In this document: piece by piece, positions 1 to 6,525 of the stretch
How the letters are laid out: each line of letters starts with the position of its first letter
Numbering within the stretch: position 1 is the first letter of the stretch
Assembly: GCA_049424465.1 (NCBI GenBank)
Contig: JBMSSR010000014.1
Location: 1 to 19,048 of the forward strand
Reading direction: 5' to 3'
DNA from: UBA668 sp049424465
GTDB taxonomy: Bacteria > Actinomycetota > Acidimicrobiia > Acidimicrobiales > Ilumatobacteraceae
DNA: 19,048 nt
Translations under genes and position numbers: made by a program
The notes under the pieces: model-generated
Databases searched by the model: none
What the model saw: the letters and a program-made list of their open reading frames with translations, nothing else
What the model was told of the DNA's origin: nothing

Positions 1-2
1 GT

Positions 3-395
3 CGTGCCGTCAGGCTTGCGACCGACGCCCAGTACCGCGCACTCGTCGCACGCGACGGCGGCTGCCGCTGGCCCGGCTGCACGGTGCCGGCGTCGTGGTG
101 CGAGGTCGACCACCTCATCGCCTGGGAACACGGCGGACCCACCGACCTCGACAATCTCGTGCTGTTCTGCAGCGCACACCACACCGTCAAACACATGGCC
201 GGCACCGTGATCATCGGTGACGCCAACGACTTCGAACTCATCCGACCAGACGGCGTCGTCATGTGGTGCCCACCACGCGGCGTCGCCAGCAACGCACCAC
301 CCTGCACGCCGCCGGCAATACCTCCCCGCACCGGCGACTCGTCACCACCTCGACGACTCCTGACCCTCGAACTGCGACCCGAGCTCACTGGCTGA
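3..395 (+). CDS. HNH endonuclease, DUF222/13E12-repeat family, C-terminal part (5' end outside window)
   Basis: The open frame enters from the left edge and ends at a TGA, so only about the last 130 residues are visible. They contain a complete HNH nuclease module. A zinc-type CRWPGC pair comes first, then CEVDHLIAWEHGGPTDLDNL, then FCSAHHTVKH. The His of VDHL, the Asn of DLDNL and the His of the HH pair are the H-N-H residues. This arrangement is typical of the large actinobacterial DUF222-HNH family, whose N-terminal DUF222 domain would lie outside the window. Family members occur in many copies per genome and are often linked to mobile DNA, but their biological role is poorly known. The roughly 40 residues after the HNH core are Pro/Arg-rich and poorly conserved. 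Family assignment is confident; any specific function is not. Confidence 0.85.
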   Translation, partial: RAVRLATDAQYRALVARDGGCRWPGCTVPASWCEVDHLIAWEHGGPTDLDNLVLFCSAHHTVKHMAGTVIIGDANDFELIRPDGVVMWCPPRGVASNAPPCTPPAIPPRTGDSSPPRRLLTLELRPELTG

Positions 396-429
396 TCGCC
401 GACCGCCGGTTCGTTGCAACGTCACCGGC

Positions 430-445
430 AGCACGCTGTCGTGCT
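430..445. terminator. Possible terminator hairpin after the HNH gene
   Basis: A perfect 6-bp stem (AGCACG / CGTGCT) with the tetraloop CTGT lies 34 nt after the HNH stop codon. There is no T-run behind it, as is usual in GC-rich actinobacteria. Placement in the spacer before glnS fits a terminator, but the stem is short and could be chance. Confidence 0.3.
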
Positions 446-523
446 CATCGCCGCGATCCCCCGCGCCGCGCCCGGTTGGCCGCACCTGGCCACGCGGCGG
501 CGCAGGGCGGCGCTCTCGGCACG

Positions 524-538
524 GTGACCACCGGTCAC
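524..538. promoter_or_regulatory. Short perfect dyad in the glnS upstream region
   Basis: GTGACC-ACC-GGTCAC is a perfect 6-bp inverted repeat about 90 bp upstream of the glnS start. It could be an operator half-site pair or a small hairpin. Nothing else supports it, and dyads of this size arise by chance in such GC-rich DNA. Confidence 0.2.
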
Positions 539-610
539 GTCGACCGCTGACGACCGGCGATGACACCGCGGGAGGCCACCCGCAGACGGGTCGAACGGCC
601 GAGCGGGCGG

Positions 611-616
611 TACCGT
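611..616 (+). promoter_or_regulatory. Possible -10 element for glnS (TACCGT)
   Basis: TACCGT matches the TANNNT pattern of actinobacterial -10 boxes and ends 11 nt before the glnS ATG. That would give a very short 5' leader. No convincing -35 is seen. The rest of the 396-627 spacer shows only the two small inverted repeats listed separately, with no T-box-like leader and no coding frame that looks real. Confidence 0.22.
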
Positions 617-627
617 CTGGGGCCGGT

Positions 628-2334
628 ATGAGCGAGCAGACGACACCACGCAGCGCCGGCGCCCCCGACACCCCGGCCGCCGCCAACTTCGTGCGCGACC
701 TGGTGCGCCAGCAGCTCGCCGACGGCACCGCCACCCGGGTCCAGACCCGGTTCCCACCCGAGCCCAACGGCTATCTGCACATCGGCCACGCGAAGGCCAT
801 CTGTGTCGACTTCGGCATCGCTGCCGAGTTCGGGGGCGTCTGCAAGCTGCGCTTCGACGACACCAACCCCGTCACCGAGGACACCGAGTACGTCGATGCG
901 ATCGTCGACGACGTGCGCTGGCTGGGCTTCGAGCCGCACGGCGAGCCGGTGTACGCCAGCGACTACTTCGAGCAGCTGTACCAGTGGGCCGAGCACCTCA
1001 TCGCCAACGGCCTCGCCTATGTCGACGACCAGGACGCCGACACCATCTCGGCCCAGCGCGGCGGCTACGGCAAGCCGGGCATCGAGAGCCCGTTCCGCAA
1101 CCGCACCGTCGACGAGAACCTCGACCTGTTCCGCCGCATGCGGGCCGGCGAGTTCGCCGATGGCTCGCACGTGCTGCGCGCCCGCATCGACATGCAGCAC
1201 GAGAACATGCAGCTGCGCGACCCGATCATGTACCGCATCCGCCACGAGCACCACCACCGCACGGGCGACGACTGGTGCATCTACCCCACCTACGACTGGG
1301 CGCACGGTGAGAGCGATGCCATCGAGGGCGTGACGCACAGCATCTGCACCCTCGAGTTCGACAGCCACCGTCCGCTGTACGACTGGTACCTCGACCACCT
1401 GCCGCTGCCGTTCGAGCAGCCGCGCCAGACCGAGTTCGCCCGTCTCGAACTGACGTACACCGTCACCTCGAAGCGCAAGCTGCTGCAGTTGATCAACGAC
1501 GGCATCGTCGACGGGTGGGACGACCCGCGCCTGCCGACGCTGCGCGCCCTGCGCCGCCGCGGCTACCCCGCCAGCGCGATCCGCTCGTTCTGCGACTTCA
1601 TCGGCGTCGCCAAGACCAACAGCCGTCACCAGATCGAGCTGCTCGAGTGGTTCGTGCGCAACGAACTGAACCGCACGGCACTGCGCCGCATGGCCGTGCT
1701 GCAGCCCGTCCGGCTGGTCATCACCAACTGGCCCGCCGGCCACGTCGAGCAGGTCGAGGTCGTCAACAACCCCGAGGACCCGTCGGCCGGTACGCGCCTG
1801 CTCGAGTTCACGGGCGAGCTGTACATCGAGGCCGACGACTTTCGTGCCGACCCGCCGCCGAAGTACTTCCGCCTCACCCCCGGCGCCGAGGTGCGCCTGC
1901 GCGGCGCCTACTTCGTGAGGTGCACCGGCTTCGCCACCGATGCCGAGGGCAACGTCACCGAGGTGCACTGCACGTACGACCCCGACACCCGCGGCGGTCA
2001 GGCCCCCGACGGTCGCAAGGTGAAGGCGACCATCCACTGGGTCAGCACGTCGCATGCCGTCGACGTCACCGCAGCTCTGTACGAGCGACTGTTCGCCGCC
2101 GAGGTGCCGGGCGACCGCACGGGTGACCCGTTCGACGACCTCGCCCCGGTGTCGCGCACGCTTGCTCACGGCAAGGCCGAGGCAGCGATGGCCGACACCC
2201 CTGCGGGCACCGTGCTGCAGTTCGAGCGCCTCGGCTACTTCGCCCACGATCCGGCGCAGCCGATGCTGTTCCACCGCACAGTAGGCCTGAAGGACGAGTG
2301 GGCCAACGTGCAGAAGCGCGCCGGCAACGGCTGA
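628..2334 (+). CDS. glnS: Glutaminyl-tRNA synthetase (GlnRS)
   Basis: This 568-residue cytoplasmic class I synthetase charges tRNA-Gln with glutamine using ATP. Close to the N-terminus is RFPPEPNGYLHIGHAKAI, with the HIGH signature at residues 51-54. It is followed by LRFDDTNPVTEDTEYVDAI, which is diagnostic of GlnRS as opposed to GluRS. The KMSKS-type loop is TSKRKL around residues 280-285; many bacterial homologues have Met where this one has Thr. The C-terminal third, from about residue 350, has the beta-barrel anticodon-binding domain expected for the family. Length is close to the E. coli enzyme (about 554). There is no added YqeY-like tail. The ATG at 628 begins just before the conserved core and has only a weak Shine-Dalgarno sequence (GGGG). 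The gene stands alone, converging on the sox operon. Most actinobacteria make Gln-tRNA by the GluRS/GatCAB route, so a dedicated GlnRS is notable. Confidence 0.95.
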   Translation: MSEQTTPRSAGAPDTPAAANFVRDLVRQQLADGTATRVQTRFPPEPNGYLHIGHAKAICVDFGIAAEFGGVCKLRFDDTNPVTEDTEYVDAIVDDVRWLGFEPHGEPVYASDYFEQLYQWAEHLIANGLAYVDDQDADTISAQRGGYGKPGIESPFRNRTVDENLDLFRRMRAGEFADGSHVLRARIDMQHENMQLRDPIMYRIRHEHHHRTGDDWCIYPTYDWAHGESDAIEGVTHSICTLEFDSHRPLYDWYLDHLPLPFEQPRQTEFARLELTYTVTSKRKLLQLINDGIVDGWDDPRLPTLRALRRRGYPASAIRSFCDFIGVAKTNSRHQIELLEWFVRNELNRTALRRMAVLQPVRLVITNWPAGHVEQVEVVNNPEDPSAGTRLLEFTGELYIEADDFRADPPPKYFRLTPGAEVRLRGAYFVRCTGFATDAEGNVTEVHCTYDPDTRGGQAPDGRKVKATIHWVSTSHAVDVTAALYERLFAAEVPGDRTGDPFDDLAPVSRTLAHGKAEAAMADTPAGTVLQFERLGYFAHDPAQPMLFHRTVGLKDEWANVQKRAGNG

Positions 2335-2351
2335 GCCAGCGGCTCGGGACG

Positions 2352-2376
2352 CACGGCGCGGTATCGCTGCGCCGTG
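2352..2376. terminator. Hairpin between convergent glnS and soxD, probable bidirectional terminator
   Basis: A perfect 8-bp GC-rich inverted repeat, CACGGCGC / GCGCCGTG, with a 9-nt loop lies in the 55-bp gap between the two stop codons. It sits 17 bp past the glnS stop and 13 bp past the soxD stop. There is no T-run on either strand. Position and stem strength support termination of both convergent transcripts. Confidence 0.5.
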
Positions 2377-2389
2377 GCGACCCGTCAGG

Positions 2390-2635
2390 TCAGTCGTCGA
2401 CCGGCAGCCACGCGTCGGTCGTGGTGTCGCGGCGGGCGGTGTGCCAGCGACGGCACCCGCTCTCGTGGAACCAGCGCTCGAGCAGCACACCCTCGATGTT
2501 GTCCTGCATCCACGCGAAGTCGACGTTGCGGGCGTCGGGATCGGTGATCGAGTCGGGCGTCGTCGGGAACACGTTGCCGTAGCGGAATTCCTCGAACGGA
2601 CGCTTGCCGCAGTTGGGACAGTCAACCCACAGCAC
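2390..2635 (-). CDS. soxD: Sarcosine oxidase delta subunit (SoxD), zinc-binding
   Basis: This 81-residue protein is the small structural subunit of heterotetrameric sarcosine oxidase. It matches the family in length and pattern: CPNC near the N-terminus (Cys6, Cys9), EFRYGN, then HESGCRRW (His57, Cys61) and a C-terminal ARRDTTTDAWL stretch. The C-x2-C plus H-x3-C set corresponds to the zinc site known in this subunit, which stabilises the assembly and makes no redox contribution. The start is GTG at 2635, 3 bp after the soxB stop. A GAGGTGA ribosome-binding site is built into the end of soxB, so the two genes are translated from one message. It is the last gene of the operon and is followed by a hairpin. 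Confidence 0.92.
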   Translation of the reverse strand: MLWVDCPNCGKRPFEEFRYGNVFPTTPDSITDPDARNVDFAWMQDNIEGVLLERWFHESGCRRWHTARRDTTTDAWLPVDD

Positions 2636-2638
2636 GGG

Positions 2639-3853
2639 TCACCTCGTTCCTGCAGAGCTCGGGTCGGCCATCGCTGCCTCGCGCGAGAAGCGTGACAGGC
2701 CGAACGGTTCGATGAGCGGCGCACTGCCGGTGGCCAGCAGTTGCGCGAGCTGCTCGCTGGCGGCCGGGATGGCCTTGAAGCCCCACGTCCCCCACCCGGT
2801 GGACAGCCAGAACCCCTCGGTCGTGGTGGGCCCGAGGATGGGCGAGAAGTCGGTGCTGATGTCGCAGATCCCGGTCCACGAGCGAAGGATGCGCAGCTTG
2901 CCGAGGAACGGCAGCATCGTGACGGCCTTCTTCGAGCACGCCTGCAGGTACGAGAACGTCGTCGTCTGGCGATAGCTGGCGAAGGCGTCGTACTCGGCGC
3001 CGATGAGCATCTGCCCACGCGGCGTCTGACTGACGTAGAACACCAGGTCGTTGCTCGACACGATCGGCGCGAAGTCCTGCGCATACGCGTTGGTGACGAA
3101 CGCCTGCAGCGCGTGTGTGCGGATGGGCAGGCGCACGTCGGCCCACTTCGACACCGTCGACACGTGACCGCCGACGGCCGAGATGACCGTGCCCGCAGCG
3201 ATGTTGCCCTTGGGCGTGATGACACCGGTGACCCTGCCGTCCGCACCACGGGTGAGGCCCGTGACCGGCGTGTGCTGGAACACGTGCACACCCGCACGGA
3301 GCGCGCCCTGCGCATACGCCCACACCACACGGTCGTGACGCGCGGTCGCACCCTCGTGGTGGTAGCTCGCACCGTGCACCGGGTAGCGGCCACCACCCGT
3401 GATGTCGATCTGCGGGCACAGCCGCTTGACCTCGTCGGGCCCGATGAAGTCGGTCTTCGCGCCACACGCCGTGTTCATCAGCGCACGCGTCTGCTCGGTG
3501 CGGGCGGTCATCACCGAGTGGGCCATCCAGATCTGGCCCTTGGTGCTGTGCATGATCCAGCACCCGGTCTCGTCCTCGAGCCGCTGGTACATCTCGAGGC
3601 TGTGCTGGTAGAAGCGCACCGACTCGGGGATGCCGTAGTTGCTGCGGATGATCGTGGTGTTGCGTCCCGAGTTGCCCGACCCGATGAAGTTCGAGTCGAG
3701 CACGCACACGTTGGTGATGCCGTGACGCGTGGCGAGGTAGTACGCGGTGGCCAACCCGTGGCCACCGGCACCGATGATGACGACGTCGTACGCCGGCTTG
3801 GGGTCGCCCACCTGCCACGGCAGGTCGAGCAGTGTCTCGACGAACTCGTTCAT
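2639..3853 (-). CDS. soxB: Sarcosine oxidase beta subunit (SoxB), FAD/FMN amine oxidase
   Basis: This 404-residue catalytic subunit of the DAO/glycine-oxidase fold oxidises the N-methyl or secondary amine substrate. A Rossmann FAD motif is at residues 28-33 (GAGGHG, within VVIIGAGGHGLATAYYLA). It is followed by GNSGRNTTIIRSNY, the block conserved in heterotetrameric SoxB. ATARHDRVVW carries His173, the same number as the histidine that covalently anchors FMN in characterised beta subunits. This agreement also supports the chosen ATG at 3853, even though the frame stays open for about 47 codons upstream. C-terminal GFWLSTGWGTWGFKAIPAA resembles the usual flavin-contacting GWGTGGFK segment. The start overlaps the upstream gene's stop (ATGA), implying coupled translation and equal stoichiometry. 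Substrate identity (sarcosine or another amine) cannot be read from sequence. Confidence 0.93.
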   Translation of the reverse strand: MNEFVETLLDLPWQVGDPKPAYDVVIIGAGGHGLATAYYLATRHGITNVCVLDSNFIGSGNSGRNTTIIRSNYGIPESVRFYQHSLEMYQRLEDETGCWIMHSTKGQIWMAHSVMTARTEQTRALMNTACGAKTDFIGPDEVKRLCPQIDITGGGRYPVHGASYHHEGATARHDRVVWAYAQGALRAGVHVFQHTPVTGLTRGADGRVTGVITPKGNIAAGTVISAVGGHVSTVSKWADVRLPIRTHALQAFVTNAYAQDFAPIVSSNDLVFYVSQTPRGQMLIGAEYDAFASYRQTTTFSYLQACSKKAVTMLPFLGKLRILRSWTGICDISTDFSPILGPTTTEGFWLSTGWGTWGFKAIPAASEQLAQLLATGSAPLIEPFGLSRFSREAAMADPSSAGTR

Positions 3854-4278
3854 GCGAGGCGCTCCTCCAGCTCGGCCCGGGCAGCGCACGCCACGAGCAA
3901 CAGTGCCGAGCCGTCCTTGGCGATGACCAACTTGGCGGGCACGCCGGCGATACGGCCCTGCGCGAGTGCGGGGCGCACGGCGGGCACCTCCCACTCGATG
4001 TGGTGCAGGCCGATCAGCTCGACCTCGCCCGCCGACAGCGTCGCCCCGGCAAAGCCGTGCTCGGGCGTGATGATCGCGTGCGGGTCGTCCTTGACCACCG
4101 GCTCCTTCGCGCCGGGACCGGCCGGGGCGATGACGAACGCGTCGTCGGGCGAGATGCGCACGACCGTCGCGCCACGCGGTGTCTTCATGCGGTCGAGCGC
4201 GGCGGGCTCGGCGATGACGCGCCAGCCCTCGAGCGGCGACGTGCGGCCGGGCGTGCGGGTGGGGTCACATGCGAGCAC
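3850..4278 (-). CDS. Unknown 142-residue protein in the sox operon, candidate divergent/short gamma subunit
   Basis: I do not recognise this protein directly. It lies between soxA (14-nt overlap) and soxB (ATGA overlap), so it is almost certainly co-translated with them. The heterotetrameric enzyme normally has a gamma subunit (SoxG, about 190-210 residues, GcvT-like fold), and no other candidate exists in the operon. The middle part RISPDDAFVIAPAG is reminiscent of the LGPDEWL-type strand in SoxG/GcvT proteins. The C-terminus LLLVACAARAELEERLA could be a terminal helix, but the similarity is weak. There is no signal peptide, membrane segment or cysteine cluster. The GTG start at 4278 is the first start in frame that gives a tight overlap; a later ATG at MKTPRG would remove about 30 residues. 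Calling it SoxG-like is inference from position. Confidence 0.7.
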   Translation of the reverse strand: MLACDPTRTPGRTSPLEGWRVIAEPAALDRMKTPRGATVVRISPDDAFVIAPAGPGAKEPVVKDDPHAIITPEHGFAGATLSAGEVELIGLHHIEWEVPAVRPALAQGRIAGVPAKLVIAKDGSALLLVACAARAELEERLA

Positions 4279-6412
4279 GGGCGCCCTCCGGGTCGTAGAA
4301 CGGCACGGGGCTGACCCGTGCCTCGCGGTCGTCGATCATCACCGTCTCGGCATGCGGGAGGCGCTTCTGCCAGCCCATCAGCACGGCGTGGCCGAACTTC
4401 GGCGAGAACCAGCTGGACGTGACGTGGCCGACGACCTCGCCGTCGACGCGGATGACACTGCCCTCGAGCGGCGCCGGGCCGTCCATCGTGAAGCCGAAGA
4501 GGCGACGCTCGTCCGGCAGCGTGGCGGTGCGGATGAGTGCATCGCGACCGAGGAACTGTGGCTTGTCGAGCTTGACCGCCCAGTCCATGTTGACGCGGCG
4601 CGGCGTGCTGTCGAGCTCGGTGTCCTGCCCGACGATGATGTGGCCTTTCTCGCACCGCAGGCCGAACAGCGCCTGCAGGCCGTGCGGCTTGATGCCGAGC
4701 GGCTGGCCGAGGTGCATGAGCGCCTGCCACAGCTCGGCGCTGCGGTCGATCTGGTGGTGCAGCTCGAAGCTGGCCTCACCGGTGAACGACAGGCGCATGA
4801 CGTGGCACGGCACACCGGCCACGTGTACCCGACGGTGCTGCAGGAACTTCGGGCGGTGCTCGTCGCTGACACCGGCACGGCGCAGCAACTCGCCCGCCAG
4901 CGGGCCCGTGACGTTGATCGCGCCGTGCGACACGGTGCGGTCGAGCACGTGGACACGCAGGCCCCACGTCTCGATCCAGTCGCGCAACCACATCTCGGCG
5001 AAGCCGGCACCACCGGACGTGAACGTCAGGGTGAACGTGGTGTCGCCGTCGCGCAGGATCATGCCGTCGTCGAGGATGTGACCGCGCTCGTTGAGGTTGA
5101 TGACGTAGCGCGACCTGCCGACCTTGATGTCGTGCACGTGGTTGGGGTACAGCCGCTCGAGCGCCTCGACCACGTCGGGACCCGACACGATCATCTTGCC
5201 GAGCGTGCTGACGTCGCCCAGCGACACGCCTTCGCGCACCGCCCAGTACTCGGCGACCGGGTCGCCGTAGTGCCATGGACGGAACCAGCCACCGAACTTG
5301 TCGAGTGTTGCGCCGAGCCGCTCGTGCTCGCCGTGCAGCGCCGTGCGGCGGAACGTGTCGGGGTAGTACCCGGCAGCCGCTTCCTCGATCGAGATCTGTC
5401 GAGCCGCCGGGCGTGCCCTGAACGGCTCGGGCACGGTGCCACTGCGGTCGGCGACGTACGCACGCAGGTGCGGCATGCACACACCGCCCTGGCAGTGGCC
5501 GACGCCGGTCAGGCTCGACCGCTTGAGCAGCTCGAGCTCGTTGAAGCCCTTGTTCCACGCACCGTCGAGATCCTCGACGGTGACCTTGCCGCACGGACAG
5601 ATGACTCCCTCGCGCGGACACGGCGGCAGCTCGTGCGCCGCCGCCGCGGCACCAACGACCTCGACCGGCACACCGGGTGCCATGCGGGCGAGCACGTCGC
5701 GCGGCGCCGTGCCCAGATCGGCGATGACCGCGTCGCACTCGATTCGGCGACCGTCAGTCAGCTCGACTGCGTTGACGCGACCGTCCGCGCCGTGCAGGGC
5801 TACCAGGTCGCGTCCGACGGTCACCACAGTGCCGAGGTCGATACCCGCGTCGCGGACCTTGGCTGCGGCACGCGGTGTGTAGAGACCGGCGAGCAGGTTG
5901 CCCGGGCACGCCGGCTGCACCTCGGCGGCACCGGTGGCCAGCGTGACGTGATGGGCGTGGATGTGGTCGACACCGTGGGGCGTGCGCACGATGATGGACG
6001 GGCCCTCGAACAGGCCGACGACCTCGTTGCCGTCGGCGGCGTCGAGCATCGTGACCTCGTGCCCCGACTGGCGGGCGCCGGCCGCGGCAGCGCGGCCGCT
6101 GTCGCCGTTGCCCACCACCACGTGGTCGGCGGAACGGTGGCGCACGGTGACCGACGCATGCGACTCGGGGCCGGCAGGCGACGGGTGCGAGCCGTTGGGG
6201 TGGCGCACCACCACCATGCCGGGACGGGCGATGGTCTGACACGTCTTGACCCACGGCGTGCCGTCGACGACGGCCACACAGTTGCCGCAATCACCGGCGA
6301 GGCACAGGGTGCCCCCACGGGCGGGGTGCTGGCCGGCGCGCACGGCGGCGAGCGCCGCCGAGTCCCCGGGCTGATAGTCGATGGGCGTGCCGTCGTAGAC
6401 GATGCGGCTCAT
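4265..6412 (-). CDS. soxA: SoxA-like alpha subunit with two [2Fe-2S] motifs and contracted nucleotide-binding region
   Basis: This 715-residue alpha subunit of a sarcosine-oxidase-type complex has four visible parts. Residues 1-75 are a ferredoxin-like domain with Cys37, 42, 45 and 58 (C-x4-C-x2-C-x12-C). Residues ~95-255 are a shortened pyridine-nucleotide-reductase-like domain with one GNGDSG loop (101-106) and an LATGA motif. Residues ~265-320 are a BFD-like domain with Cys272, 274, 307 and 312 (C-x-C-x32-C-x4-C). Residues ~340-715 are a GcvT-like folate-binding half, with GWFRPWHYGDP and later GEASFELHH. Classical SoxA is about 950-1000 residues and lacks these cysteines. The iron-sulfur half resembles HcnA and opine-oxidase subunits. 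The ATG at 6412 was chosen because AAAGGGGAG sits just upstream (6415-6423), although the frame extends 7 codons further. It is the first gene of the operon, which suggests the complex passes electrons through iron-sulfur centres (inference). Confidence 0.88.
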   Translation of the reverse strand: MSRIVYDGTPIDYQPGDSAALAAVRAGQHPARGGTLCLAGDCGNCVAVVDGTPWVKTCQTIARPGMVVVRHPNGSHPSPAGPESHASVTVRHRSADHVVVGNGDSGRAAAAGARQSGHEVTMLDAADGNEVVGLFEGPSIIVRTPHGVDHIHAHHVTLATGAAEVQPACPGNLLAGLYTPRAAAKVRDAGIDLGTVVTVGRDLVALHGADGRVNAVELTDGRRIECDAVIADLGTAPRDVLARMAPGVPVEVVGAAAAAHELPPCPREGVICPCGKVTVEDLDGAWNKGFNELELLKRSSLTGVGHCQGGVCMPHLRAYVADRSGTVPEPFRARPAARQISIEEAAAGYYPDTFRRTALHGEHERLGATLDKFGGWFRPWHYGDPVAEYWAVREGVSLGDVSTLGKMIVSGPDVVEALERLYPNHVHDIKVGRSRYVINLNERGHILDDGMILRDGDTTFTLTFTSGGAGFAEMWLRDWIETWGLRVHVLDRTVSHGAINVTGPLAGELLRRAGVSDEHRPKFLQHRRVHVAGVPCHVMRLSFTGEASFELHHQIDRSAELWQALMHLGQPLGIKPHGLQALFGLRCEKGHIIVGQDTELDSTPRRVNMDWAVKLDKPQFLGRDALIRTATLPDERRLFGFTMDGPAPLEGSVIRVDGEVVGHVTSSWFSPKFGHAVLMGWQKRLPHAETVMIDDREARVSPVPFYDPEGARARM

Positions 6413-6525
6413 TGCTCCCCTTTCCCGTCGCACACTAACGCGGTACGACTGTGCTGGGAATCACCGCGATCCGCCGACCGGTCCGCCCGCCACGGCGCCG
6501 AGCATCCGTCTGGAAGACTGCCGTC
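6413..6525. promoter_or_regulatory. Divergent promoter region between soxA and the carotenoid oxygenase gene
   Basis: This 113-bp spacer must hold the start signals for both directions. On the minus strand there is a strong ribosome-binding site AAAGGGGAG (6415-6423) for soxA. A TANNNT-type box TAGTGT (complement of 6432-6437) lies about 20 nt upstream of the ATG. On the plus strand GGAAGA (6512-6517) sits 8 nt before the GTG of the oxygenase gene. No clear -35 boxes or operator repeats were recognised. Confidence 0.4.

Noticed and set aside
535..3465. Very long minus-strand open frame antisense to glnS and soxB (about 976 codons)
   Set aside because: Its translation is Arg/Ser/Ala-rich with no family motifs, and it overlaps two well-supported genes. 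It is a by-product of high GC content.
3854..3994. 47-codon N-terminal extension of soxB
   Set aside because: It lies inside the preceding gene and lacks conserved sequence. Starting at 3853 puts the FMN-linking histidine at 173, as in characterised beta subunits.
6451..6525. 25-codon upstream extension of the carotenoid oxygenase
   Set aside because: It would put an Arg-rich tail ahead of a normal Tat signal. The GTG at 6526 has a GGAAG ribosome-binding site.
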